64,000 nucleotides of DNA, taken from Streptomyces cynarae. Lineage in GTDB: Bacteria; Actinomycetota; Actinomycetes; Streptomycetales; Streptomycetaceae. This document shows, one piece after another, positions 40,681 to 49,482 of the stretch (position 1 is its first letter; every line of letters begins with the position of its first letter). Below the pieces are notes generated by a model. That model searched no databases and was not told where the DNA came from. It saw nothing but the letters and a program-made list of their open reading frames with translations. The stretch spans positions 2,587,001 through 2,651,000 of the forward strand of contig NZ_CP106793.1 in NCBI RefSeq assembly GCF_025642135.1, in the 5' to 3' direction. The position numbers and the translations under genes are program-made.

Positions 40681-41685
40681 TCAGATCGCGAGCTGCTGCT
40701 CGTTGCGGTTCAGCCAGCGGCGGTAGAACGAGGTGAAGACGATCAGGATGGCCAGCAGCAGGATGCCGTAGGTGGCGGACTGCGCGAAGTCACGCGGCTG
40801 CTGTCCGAAGCCGAGTTGGTAGGCCCAGGTGACGAGGATCTGGGCGTCCGGCGCGGTATTGCCGAAGAGCAGGAAGATGATGGCGAACTGGTTGAAGGTC
40901 CAGATGATGCCGAGGAGGACGACGGTGGAGCTGACCGACCGCAGGCCCGGCAGGGTGACGTACCGGAAGCGCTGCCAGGCGCTCGCACCGTCCATCTCGG
41001 CGGCCTCGTAGAGCGAGGCGTCGATGGCCTGGAGACCGCCGAGCAGCGAGAGCATCATGAACGGCACACCGCACCAGGTGTTGACCATGATCGCGGCGAA
41101 CCGCTGCCAGAAGGTGTCCTCCAGCCACTGCGGCTGGGGCAGATGGAGGGTGTGCAGGGCGGCGTTGATGATGCCGCTGTCGGCGAGCATGAACCGCCAG
41201 CCGAAGACGGTGACGAAGGTGGGCACGGCCCAGGGCAGCACCAGGATCACCCGGTAGAGGGTCTGCCCGCGGAACTTCTGGTTGAGCAGCAGCGCGAGGC
41301 CGAGGCCGATGGTGTAGTGCAGGGTGACGCAGACGACCGTCCACACGACCGTCCAGATGAAGTGCGACCAGAAGCGGTCGTACGACAACTGACCGAACAG
41401 GACGTCCTTGTAGTTGTCGAGACCGATGAACTTGTACGTGGCGTCGATGTGGTTGACGCCGATCGTGCGGGCGCTGTTGAGGCTGTTGGCGTCGGTCAGT
41501 GTGAGATAGAAGCCGTACACCAGCGGATAGAACACGAGCACGCCGAGCACGACGGCGACCGGTGCGATCATCGCATAGGCGTACCAGTGCTTCTGGTAGC
41601 CGTATCTGATGCGCCGGCTCAGGCCGGGGCGCGGTCCCGGCTCACCGCGCCGCTTGCCGGTCGCTCGGTCGATGGCGACTGTCAT
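40681..41685 (-). CDS. malF: Maltodextrin ABC transporter permease MalF
   Basis: 334 residues. The N-terminus is cytoplasmic and basic, followed by the first helix (YAMIAPVAVVLGVLVFYPLVYGFYLTL). The EAA loop is SLYEAAEMDGASAWQRFRYVTLPGLR. Together with MalG it forms the membrane channel for maltose and maltodextrins delivered by MalE. Two hairpins in the malE-malF gap probably set its expression below that of MalE. Confidence 0.95.
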   Translation of the reverse strand: MTVAIDRATGKRRGEPGPRPGLSRRIRYGYQKHWYAYAMIAPVAVVLGVLVFYPLVYGFYLTLTDANSLNSARTIGVNHIDATYKFIGLDNYKDVLFGQLSYDRFWSHFIWTVVWTVVCVTLHYTIGLGLALLLNQKFRGQTLYRVILVLPWAVPTFVTVFGWRFMLADSGIINAALHTLHLPQPQWLEDTFWQRFAAIMVNTWCGVPFMMLSLLGGLQAIDASLYEAAEMDGASAWQRFRYVTLPGLRSVSSTVVLLGIIWTFNQFAIIFLLFGNTAPDAQILVTWAYQLGFGQQPRDFAQSATYGILLLAILIVFTSFYRRWLNRNEQQLAI

Positions 41686-41730
41686 GGTTCGACAACCTTC
41701 TCGGAGGTCTGCGGATCAAGGGGGGCCCAA

Positions 41731-41847
41731 GGTCTCTCGTTTGGATCAGGCCGGATCAGCGAGCCGAGCCCTGCATGATCCGAACGAGAGACCCCGGCGC
41801 AGGCCGGTGGCCGCCGGATCCCTCCCCCAGGGGGACCCGGCGGCCAC
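41731..41847 (-). terminator. Two intercistronic hairpins between malE and malF
   Basis: The larger stem joins GGTCTCTCGTTTGGATCA (41731-41748) with 41776-41793 (18 bp, one G-U). A second stem, TGGCCGCCGG (41809-41818) with CCGGCGGCCA (41838-41847), lies 7 bases beyond the malE stop. They probably act as partial terminators or 3' stabilisers that favour MalE over MalF/MalG. Confidence 0.7.
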
Positions 41848-41853
41848 GGCGGC

Positions 41854-43128
41854 TCACTTGCTGAAGTCGGGGACCAGCTTGGCGATCGCGAGTTCCACGT
41901 TGCTCAGGCCCTTGTCCAGCGTTTCCTTACCGCCCGCGATCTTGGGCAGCTCCGTGTCGAGCGGGCCCCACAGCGAGCTGTACTCGGGAAGCGCCGGGCG
42001 CGGCTGGGCGGCGGGCAGGACCGACTGGTAGCCGGCGATGCCGGGGTCGGCCTTGACCTGCGCGGTGTAGGCGTCGTCGCGCGTGGGCAGCGTGGAGTTC
42101 TTCAGGGCGATGGTCTCCTGGGACTTCGCCGAGGTCATGAAGTTGACGAACTTCAGCGCCGCTTCCTGGTGGGCCTTGTCGGAGCCGGCGTAGACGGAGA
42201 GGTTGTGGCCGCCGGTCGGGGCGCCCGCCTTGCCGGTGGAGCCGGCCGGGACGGTGGCGATGCCGAGGTTGGACTTGTCGCCGAAGGCGGAGCCCTTGTA
42301 GAAGTTCGTGATCTCCCAGGGGCCCTGGATGATCGCGGCGACCTTGCCGTTGACGAACGCGTCCTGGATGTGGGCGTAGGCGTCGGCAGTGGTGTCGGCC
42401 TTGTGCAGGCCCTTGCCGGAGAACGTGCTCAGCCAGGTGCCGTACGCCTTCTTGGCGGCGGCCGAGTTCACGGTGATCTTCTTGGCGCCGGCGTCGACGG
42501 TGTCGGTGCCCTCGCCGTAGAGGAAGGTCTGGGCGTAGTAGGCCTGGGTGGAGCCCCAGTAGCCGTCCGCGCCGGTCTTGTCCTTGACCTTGGCGGCGTC
42601 GGACTTCAGCTCGTCCCAGGTCTTGGGGGCCTCGGTGATGCCGGCCTTCTTGAACAGGGCCTTGTTGTAGACCAGGGCGAGGGTGTCGGTGACCAGCGGC
42701 ACGCCGTAGGTCTTGCCGTCGTACTGGGCCTGCTTGATCAGGCTGGGCTGGAACTTGCCCTGGTCGGCGAGGGCCGCGGTGCCGTCCAGCGGCAGGAAGT
42801 AGCCCTTCTTGGCGAAGGCGGGGGTCCAGCCGACCTCGGAGCGCAGCACATCGGGGGCGCCCTTGGAGCCTGCGGCGGTGTCGAACTTGTTCTGCGCCTG
42901 GTCGAAGGGGACGTTGACGTACTTGACCTTGATGGTCGGGTTGGCCTTCTCGAAGTCCTTGACCAGCGCCTGGTACGTCGGCGCCTCATTGGTGGCGTTG
43001 GAGGTGTCCCACCAGGTGATGGTGACCGGACCGTCGGACTTGCCGCTGCCGCCGTCACTTCCGCCGCAGGCCGTCGCCGCGAGGGCGACGGACGCCACCA
43101 GCGCGGTGGCCGCTATGCCACGCCGCAT
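41854..43128 (-). CDS. malE: Maltodextrin-binding lipoprotein MalE
   Basis: 424 residues. A lipoprotein signal (MRRGIAATALVASVALAATAC, lipid-modified Cys21) is followed by a Gly/Ser/Asp linker. The body is a family 1 extracellular solute-binding protein: VTITWWDTSNATNEAPTYQALVKDFEKANPTIKVKYV, YGVPLVTDTLALVYNKALF, and AIIQGPWEITNFYKGSAF. It captures maltose and maltodextrins outside the membrane. It is the first gene of malE-malF-malG-(aglA) and is transcribed away from malR across a shared control region. Confidence 0.96.
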   Translation of the reverse strand: MRRGIAATALVASVALAATACGGSDGGSGKSDGPVTITWWDTSNATNEAPTYQALVKDFEKANPTIKVKYVNVPFDQAQNKFDTAAGSKGAPDVLRSEVGWTPAFAKKGYFLPLDGTAALADQGKFQPSLIKQAQYDGKTYGVPLVTDTLALVYNKALFKKAGITEAPKTWDELKSDAAKVKDKTGADGYWGSTQAYYAQTFLYGEGTDTVDAGAKKITVNSAAAKKAYGTWLSTFSGKGLHKADTTADAYAHIQDAFVNGKVAAIIQGPWEITNFYKGSAFGDKSNLGIATVPAGSTGKAGAPTGGHNLSVYAGSDKAHQEAALKFVNFMTSAKSQETIALKNSTLPTRDDAYTAQVKADPGIAGYQSVLPAAQPRPALPEYSSLWGPLDTELPKIAGGKETLDKGLSNVELAIAKLVPDFSK

Positions 43129-43262
43129 GAGTTCTCCTTGAGGGTGAAAGCCCGAGTGCTACAGGTGGCGGCCCCGTCTGCCGCCCCTGCCGACTGCCGA
43201 CTGCTTCCTTGCGGCCGCCGGGCGACGGTGAACGTAACAGCGATGCAATCGCCGCGAAAGAG

Positions 43263-43393
43263 CTTGCAGCAAAAAAATGAAAGAAGCGACAATGGTTACC
43301 CCGCCGTGACCTCGCCGTGAGGGCCCGTAGACCGGCGTTTGCGGCTGATCTGCGGGACCGCGGACAGTTGTGCAAGACTCTGCAAGCTCTTGC
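43263..43393. promoter_or_regulatory. malE-malR divergent control region with MalR half-sites
   Basis: CTTGCAG occurs at 43263-43269, followed by CAAAAAA. TGCAAG occurs twice, at 43371-43376 and 43381-43386, exactly 10 bp apart (one helical turn), with CTTGCC at 43388-43393. The first site suits control of malE, the second control of malR. The remainder of 43129-43460 shows no gene. Confidence 0.72.
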
Positions 43394-43460
43394 CATACGT
43401 CACCGGCGCGGGAATCATCCCGTTGCGGACGGACGCCGAAACAGAACACGAGGGAGCGCG

Positions 43461-44588
43461 ATGACGCAGCAACCCGCACCGGGGCGTTCAACCGCCCGGG
43501 CCCGGCGTCCCTTTGGTGGGCAAGCCGAGACGCGGCCGGTACAGTCCAGTGCCGTGACCACACGGCTTGCCGACATCGCGGCGCAGGCGGGGGTCAGCGA
43601 GGCGACCGTGAGCCGTGTACTGAACGGAAAGCCGGGCGTCGCGGCGACCACCCGCCAGTCCGTGCTGGCCGCTCTCGACGTGCTCGGCTACGAGCGCCCG
43701 GTCCGGCTGCGGCAGCGCAGCGAGGGTCTGGTGGGCCTGATCACCCCGGAGCTGGAGAACCCGATATTCCCCGCCCTCGCCCAGGTCATCGGCCAGGCCC
43801 TGACCCGGCAGGGGTACACGCCGGTGCTGGCGACGCAGACGCCGGGCGGCTCCACCGAGGACGAGCTGACGGAGATGCTCGTGGACCGCGGGGTCGCCGG
43901 GATCATCTACGTCTCCGGGCTGCACGCGGACACCACCGCCGACATGCAGCGCTACGAGCGGCTGCGCGCCCAGGGCGTGCCGTACGTGCTGGTGGACGGC
44001 TTCTCGCCGAAGGTGCAGGCGCCGTTCATCTCCCCCGACGACCGGGCCGCGATGGCCCTCGCGGTGACGCACCTGGTGTCCCTCGGGCACACCCGGATCG
44101 GACTCGCGCTCGGACCCAAGCGGTTCGTGCCGGTGCAGCGCAAGATCGAAGGCTTCGTGCGCACCATGCAGGAGCAGCTCGGGCTGACCGTCGAGGACAT
44201 CGAGTCCCGGCTGATCCAGCACTCGCTGTACACCCTGGAGGGTGGTCAGGCGGCGGCGTCCGCGCTGATCGACCGGGACTGCACGGCGGTGGTGTGCGCG
44301 AGCGACATGATGGCGCTCGGGGCGATACGGGCGGCGCGGCAGCGGGGCCTGGAAGTCCCCACGGACATCTCGGTGGTGGGTTTCGACGACTCGCCACTCA
44401 TCGCGTTCACGGACCCGCCGCTGACGACGATCCGCAAGCCGGTCCCGGCGATGGGGCAGGCGGCGGTACGCACGTTGCTGGAGGAGATCGGCGGGACGCC
44501 CGCTCCCCACAGTGAATTCGTGTTCATGCCGGAGCTGGTGGTGCGCGGGTCGACTGCTTCGGCGCCTGGGGACCGCAGTCGTCCCTAG
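43461..44588 (+). CDS. malR: LacI-family repressor of maltose utilisation MalR
   Basis: 375 residues from ATG 43461, with GAGGGAG just upstream. GTG 43554 (VTTRLADIAAQAG) would give 344 residues and is a real alternative, since the first 31 residues are low-complexity. The helix-turn-helix is TRLADIAAQAGVSEATVSRVLNGKPGV. The sugar-binding domain (VGLITPELENPIFPALAQVIG; ISVVGFDDSPLIAFTDPPLTTIRKP) is complete. It should repress malEFG-aglA, the secreted amylase and perhaps the amylopullulanase until maltodextrins appear. Confidence 0.94.
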   Translation: MTQQPAPGRSTARARRPFGGQAETRPVQSSAVTTRLADIAAQAGVSEATVSRVLNGKPGVAATTRQSVLAALDVLGYERPVRLRQRSEGLVGLITPELENPIFPALAQVIGQALTRQGYTPVLATQTPGGSTEDELTEMLVDRGVAGIIYVSGLHADTTADMQRYERLRAQGVPYVLVDGFSPKVQAPFISPDDRAAMALAVTHLVSLGHTRIGLALGPKRFVPVQRKIEGFVRTMQEQLGLTVEDIESRLIQHSLYTLEGGQAAASALIDRDCTAVVCASDMMALGAIRAARQRGLEVPTDISVVGFDDSPLIAFTDPPLTTIRKPVPAMGQAAVRTLLEEIGGTPAPHSEFVFMPELVVRGSTASAPGDRSRP

Positions 44589-44696
44589 GCAGTAGTTCCG
44601 GCGCTTCGTACCAGTACGCCGGTTGGAGAACGGGTGGCCGGAACCCTGCCAGGGGATGATCGGTGGGGGAACCCTTTTCTGGCAGACTCTGTAGCT

Positions 44697-45566
44697 ATGG
44701 GTGAAACGACCGTGACGGCGGTGGGGGGTCAGGGGCAGGCCGCTCCCCGGTCCGGCACGGACGACACGCGGGACGGCGCGATCCACGGCGCCCTGCGCCG
44801 GATCCGCACCCCCCGCCGCCCGCGCTTCTGGTTCGAAATCCTGCTCATCGCGATGAGTTACTGGACCTACTCGCTGATCCGCAACGCCGTGCCGGAGCAG
44901 AAGGCCGAGGCGCTGAGCGACGCGGACTGGGTGTGGCGGCTGGAGAACCACCTGGGGATCGCCGTCGAGGACTCGGTCAACCACGTCGTGAACTCGGTGA
45001 CATGGCTGATCATCGGGATGAACTACTACTACGCCACACTGCACTTCGTGGTGACGCTGGGTGTGCTGGTGTGGCTGTACCGCAGCCATCCGGGACGGTA
45101 CGCGGCCACCCGCCTCGCCCTGTTCGCCACGACCGGCGTGGCGCTGCTCGGCTACTACTTCTTCCCGCTGGCGCCGCCGCGCCTGATGAACGGCGGGCAC
45201 TTCGTCGACACGGTGGTGGTGCACCACACGTGGGGTTCGATGGCGTCGGGCGACCTGAAGGACATGTCGAACCAGTACGCGGCGATGCCGTCGATGCACA
45301 TCGGCTGGTCGCTGTGGTGCGGTCTGACCATCTTCGCGCTGTCGACGGTGCCGTGGGCGCGGGTCCTGGGCCTGCTGTACCCGGCGACGACACTGGTCGT
45401 GATCGTCGCCACCGCCAACCACTTCTGGCTGGACGCGGTGGGCGGCACGCTCTGCCTGGCGTTCGGCTTCACGGTGGTGCGGGTCTGGTACGGCGCGCTG
45501 CCGTACGCACTGCCGCGAAGGGTGGCGACGGCGGGCGAGCCCGCGCTGGTGCCGGCACGGGCGTGA
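44697..45566 (+). CDS. PAP2-family membrane phosphatase/inositolphosphotransferase-like
   Basis: 289 residues. About six transmembrane helices are visible. The PAP2 catalytic motifs are AMPSMHIGWSLW (P-S-x-H) and ANHFWLDAVGG (last motif with H and D). Early segment FWFEILLIAMSYWTYSLIRNAVP is typical of the Aur1/Ipt1-like branch. It likely dephosphorylates an isoprenoid or lipid phosphate on the outer face. A CAGACT -10-like box ends 8 bases before ATG 44697, suggesting leaderless translation. It converges on glnE. Confidence 0.85.
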   Translation: MGETTVTAVGGQGQAAPRSGTDDTRDGAIHGALRRIRTPRRPRFWFEILLIAMSYWTYSLIRNAVPEQKAEALSDADWVWRLENHLGIAVEDSVNHVVNSVTWLIIGMNYYYATLHFVVTLGVLVWLYRSHPGRYAATRLALFATTGVALLGYYFFPLAPPRLMNGGHFVDTVVVHHTWGSMASGDLKDMSNQYAAMPSMHIGWSLWCGLTIFALSTVPWARVLGLLYPATTLVVIVATANHFWLDAVGGTLCLAFGFTVVRVWYGALPYALPRRVATAGEPALVPARA

Positions 45567-45590
45567 CCTGCCTCCACCGCCCCCGGCGCG

Positions 45591-48590
45591 TCACGACCCG
45601 TAGAACAGCTTCTCCACCACGCCGCGTGCCCTGCGCGTCGTACGCCGGTAGTCGTCCAGCATGTCCCCGACGTGGCCCGGGCCGTACCCCAGGTAGCGGC
45701 CCACGGCGGCCAGCTCACGGGTCTCGGAGGGGAACGTGTCGCCCGCGCGGCCCCGGACCAGCATCACCGCGTTGCGCACGCGGGTGGCGAGGACCCAGGC
45801 CTCGTCCAGGATCGCGGCGTCCTCGTCGGAGATCAGACCCGCGGCGCAGGCGGCGGCGAGGGCGGCGCGGGTGCGGGTGGTGCGCAGGCCCGGCTCCGAC
45901 CGGCCGTGCCGGAGCTGCAGCAGCTGGACCGTCCACTCCACGTCCGACAAGCCGCCGCGGCCCAGCTTGGTGTGCAGGGTCTTGTCGGCGCCCCGCGGCA
46001 GCCGCTCGGACTCCATACGGGCCTTCAGGCGCCGGATCTCGCGCACGGCATCGTCGCCGAGCCCCTGCGCCGGGTAGCGCAGCGGGTCGACCAGTTCGAT
46101 GAAACGGCGGCCCAGGTCCTCGTCGCCGGCGACCGGCTCGGCCCGCAGCAGCGCGTGCGCCTCCCACACCAGCGACCACCGGCGGTAGTAGGCCGCGTAC
46201 GACGTCAGGGTGCGCACGAGCGGTCCCGACTTGCCCTCGGGGCGCAGGTCGGCGTCGATCAGCAGGGGCGGGTCGGTGCTCGGGATCTGCAGCAGGCGTC
46301 GCATCTCCGACACGACCTTGTTCGCGGCCTCGGCAGCCTCCCGTTCGTCCACGCCGTCCTGCGGCTCGTGCACGAAGATCACGTCCGCGTCGGAGCCGTA
46401 GCCCAGCTCGTGCCCGCCGAAGCGGCCCATGCCGATGACGGCGAACCGGGTGGGCAGGGTGTCGCCCCAGCCGTCCCGGACCACGGCCCGCAGGGTGCCC
46501 GCCAGGGTCGCCGCCGTCAGGTCCGAGACCGCGCCGCCGACGAGGTCCACCAGGGCACCCTGGTCCGGGCGGGCGGGGATCTCCTCGGTGCCGTAGGAGC
46601 CGACGATGTCCGTGGCGGCCGTACGGAACAGCTCCCGGCGCCGTACACCGCGCGCCACCGTGACCGCCTGCTCGGCGTTCTCGGCGCGGCCGACGGCGGC
46701 GAGGATCTCCTGCTCTAGGTGGGCGCGGGAGCGGGGTTCGAGTCCGCCGCCGTCCCCGTCGCCGAGCAGGGCCACCGCCTCGGGGGCCCGCATCAGCAGG
46801 TCGGGGGCGAGCCGGCCGGCGGACAGCACGCGGGCGAGGTTCTCGGCGGCGGCGCCCTCGTCCCGCAGCAGCCGCAGGTACCAGGGCGTCTTGCCGAGCG
46901 CGTCGGACACCTTGCGGAAGTTGAGCAGGCCCGCGTCCGGGTCGGCCGAGTCGGCGAACCAGCCGAGCAGCACGGGCAGCAGCGTGCGCTGGATGGCGGC
47001 CTTGCGGGTGACGCCGGACGCCAGCGCCTCCAGGTGGCGCAGCGCGGCGGCCGGGTCCGCGTAGCCGAGTGCCACGAGCCGTTCCCGGGCTGCGTCGGGG
47101 CTCAACCGGGCCTCGCCGGGCGCGAGTTGGGCGACGGCATCGAGCAGCGGGCGGTAGAAGAGCTTCTCGTGCAGCCGGCGTACGACGCCGCTGTGCCGCT
47201 TCCACTCGCGCCGCAGCGCGGCGACCGGATCGGTGCGCAGACCGAGGGAGCGGCCGAGTCGGCGCAGGTCGGCCTCGTCCTCGGGGACGAGGTGGGTGCG
47301 ACGCAGCCGGTAGAGCTGGATGCGGTGCTCCATGGAGCGCAGGAAGCGGTAGGCGTCGTCGAGCTGCGCGGCGTCGGCGCGGCCGACGTAGCCGCCGGCG
47401 GCGAGGGCCTTGAGCGCGTCGAGGGTGGTGCCGCTGCGCAGCGAGGCGTCGGACCGCCCGTGCACCAACTGCAGCAGCTGGACGGCGAATTCCACGTCCC
47501 GCAGGCCGCCCGGACCGAGCTTCAGCTCACGCTCGACCTCCCCCGCGGGGATGTTCTCGACGACCCGGCGGCGCATCTTCTGAACGTCGGCGACGAAGTT
47601 CTCCCGCTCGGCCGCCTGCCAGACGAGCGGGGCCAGGGTGGCGACGTACTCCTCGCCGAGGGCGAGGTCGCCGGCCACGGGGCGCGCCTTGAGCAGGGCC
47701 TGGAACTCCCAGGTCTTGGCCCACCGCTGGTAGTAGGCGAGGTGACTGGCGAGGGTGCGCACCAGCGGACCGTTTCTGCCCTCGGGTCGCAGATTGGCGT
47801 CCACCGGCCAGATGCTGCCCTCGACGGTCGTCTCGGAGCAGATCCGCATCATGTGCGAGGCGAGCCGGGTGGCGGCCTGGAGGGCCTTGCGCTCGTCGGC
47901 GCCGCTCACGGCCTCGCCGACGAAGATGACGTCGACGTCGGAGACGTAGTTGAGCTCGTGGCCGCCGCACTTGCCCATGCCGATCACCGCGAGGCGGCAC
48001 AGCGCCGCGTCGTCGGGGGCGGCGGCGCGGGCGATGCCGAGGGCGGCACGCAGGGTGGCGGTGGCCAGGTCGGCCAGTTCGGCGGCGGCCTGGGCGACGT
48101 CGGTGGTGCCGCAGACGTCACGGGCGGCGATGGACAGCAGGCAGCGGCGGTAGGCGACGCGCAGCGAGACGGGGTCCGTGGCCTCGGCGAGCTGCCGTTC
48201 GAACTCCGCCACGCCGGGGTGCAGGTCGTGCGGCTCGTAGTTGACGAGGGCGTGCCAGTCGCCGGGGTGGCGGGCGAGGTGGTCGGCGAGCGCCGCGGAG
48301 GCGCCGAGGACACCGAGCAGCCGGTCGCGCAGGGGCTTGGCCGAGATCAGCGTGTCCAGGAGCTCGCGGCGGGCGGTGGGCGCGGGCTGCGCCTCCAGCA
48401 GCCGGACGAGTCCGCCCAGCGCGAGATCGGGGTCGGCGGTGGCGCCGAGGGCGTCCAGCAGGACGGGGTCGGACCTGACCGGCGCCAGCTCGACGCTCTC
48501 CAGCAGCCGCTCGGCGGCGGAGGGGTCGGTGAAACCGTGTCGCAGCAGTCGCGTGAAGGTGCTGCTTCTGCGCCCCTGGGGCACGGTCAT
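45591..48590 (-). CDS. glnE: Bifunctional glutamine synthetase adenylyltransferase/deadenylyltransferase GlnE
   Basis: 999 residues, the expected size. Two nucleotidyltransferase halves are present. The N-terminal one has GMGKCGGHELNYVSDVDVIFVGEA (deadenylylation) and the C-terminal one GMGRFGGHELGYGSDADVIFVHEP (adenylylation). Each carries the G-S/V-D-x-D metal motif. It modifies Tyr397 of GlnA, encoded at 10428-11837, according to nitrogen status. It should not act on GlnII or GlnA2, which lack the target tyrosine. ATG 48590 opens MTVPQGRRSSTF. Only noncoding repeats lie upstream. Confidence 0.96.
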   Translation of the reverse strand: MTVPQGRRSSTFTRLLRHGFTDPSAAERLLESVELAPVRSDPVLLDALGATADPDLALGGLVRLLEAQPAPTARRELLDTLISAKPLRDRLLGVLGASAALADHLARHPGDWHALVNYEPHDLHPGVAEFERQLAEATDPVSLRVAYRRCLLSIAARDVCGTTDVAQAAAELADLATATLRAALGIARAAAPDDAALCRLAVIGMGKCGGHELNYVSDVDVIFVGEAVSGADERKALQAATRLASHMMRICSETTVEGSIWPVDANLRPEGRNGPLVRTLASHLAYYQRWAKTWEFQALLKARPVAGDLALGEEYVATLAPLVWQAAERENFVADVQKMRRRVVENIPAGEVERELKLGPGGLRDVEFAVQLLQLVHGRSDASLRSGTTLDALKALAAGGYVGRADAAQLDDAYRFLRSMEHRIQLYRLRRTHLVPEDEADLRRLGRSLGLRTDPVAALRREWKRHSGVVRRLHEKLFYRPLLDAVAQLAPGEARLSPDAARERLVALGYADPAAALRHLEALASGVTRKAAIQRTLLPVLLGWFADSADPDAGLLNFRKVSDALGKTPWYLRLLRDEGAAAENLARVLSAGRLAPDLLMRAPEAVALLGDGDGGGLEPRSRAHLEQEILAAVGRAENAEQAVTVARGVRRRELFRTAATDIVGSYGTEEIPARPDQGALVDLVGGAVSDLTAATLAGTLRAVVRDGWGDTLPTRFAVIGMGRFGGHELGYGSDADVIFVHEPQDGVDEREAAEAANKVVSEMRRLLQIPSTDPPLLIDADLRPEGKSGPLVRTLTSYAAYYRRWSLVWEAHALLRAEPVAGDEDLGRRFIELVDPLRYPAQGLGDDAVREIRRLKARMESERLPRGADKTLHTKLGRGGLSDVEWTVQLLQLRHGRSEPGLRTTRTRAALAAACAAGLISDEDAAILDEAWVLATRVRNAVMLVRGRAGDTFPSETRELAAVGRYLGYGPGHVGDMLDDYRRTTRRARGVVEKLFYGS

Positions 48591-48857
48591 CCCTCGGCCT
48601 CCCGAGCATCGAGATCAAGGTCCTGCGGCTTTGAGCGTAACCGGAGACGGGGACGGGAGCGCCGGGGCGGTGGCCTACGGGCCGCAGGCCTGGGGGTACG
48701 GGGCCTCTGCGGGTGCCTGGGAGGGGGTACGCGGATGCGGGCGCGACGGGTGCGGGTCGGTGCCCTGCGGGCACGAGTGGCGGTGGCTGCGGGCGCCGGG
48801 GTCCCGGGTCCGGGTGCCGGTGCTCGCGGGACGCGGGCCCCAGTGACGGTGATCTGC

Positions 48858-49450
48858 GGGCACGCGGGGCTCGGAAGGCGGTGCTCGCGGGCACGCGGAG
48901 CCCCAGCGGGGGCGCCATACGGGCACGCGGGGCTCGGGCGGCGGTGGTTGCGGGCACGCGGGCCCCAGTGGAGGCGCCTTACGGGCACGCGGGGCCCGGG
49001 CGACGGTGGTTGCGGGCACGCGGGGCCCCGGTGGGGGCGCCTTACGGGCACGCGGGGCCCGGACGGCGGCGGTTGCGGGCACGCGGGGCCCCGGTGGGGG
49101 CGCCCTACGGGCACGCGGGGCCCGGACGGCGGCGGTCGCGGGCACGCGGGCCCCAGTGACGGTGATCTGCGGGCACGCGAGGCTCGGACGGCGGTGCTCG
49201 CGGGACGCGGGCCCCAGCGGGGGCGCCATACGGGCACGCGGGGCCCGGGCAGCGGTGGTTGCGGGCACGCGGGCCCCAGTGACGGTGCTCGCGGGCACGC
49301 GGGGCTCGGACGGCGGTGGTTGCGGGCACGCGGGCCCCAGTGCGGTGATCTGCGGGCACGCGGGGCCCGAGTGGCGGCGGTCGCGGGCACGCGGGCCCCA
49401 GTGACGGTGATCTGCGGGCACGCGGGGCCCGAGTGGCGGCTCCCTACGGG
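48858..49450. repeat. Array of about 19 tandem repeats, unit near 31 bp
   Basis: GGGCACGCGG or a close variant starts at 48858, 48889, 48921, 48952, 48983, 49014, 49046, 49077, 49109, 49140, 49171, 49202, 49232, 49263, 49293, 49324, 49354, 49385 and 49416. The period is 30-32 bp. Two unit types often alternate: one continuing GGGCTCGGACGGCGGTGGTT and one continuing GCCCCAGTGACGGTGATCT. Looser related sequence begins near 48770. The period is not a multiple of three and keeps no frame, so it is noncoding. It fills the 48591-49482 gap upstream of glnE and downstream of the DUF72 gene. Confidence 0.92.
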
Positions 49451-49482
49451 CGCGTCGGCCGCGGATGGGCGTGCCACGGGTG

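Noticed and set aside
43461..43554. Shorter MalR starting at GTG 43554
   Set aside because: It is possible, but ATG 43461 has a strong GAGGGAG ribosome site while the GTG has none. The shorter form is mentioned in the entry as an alternative.
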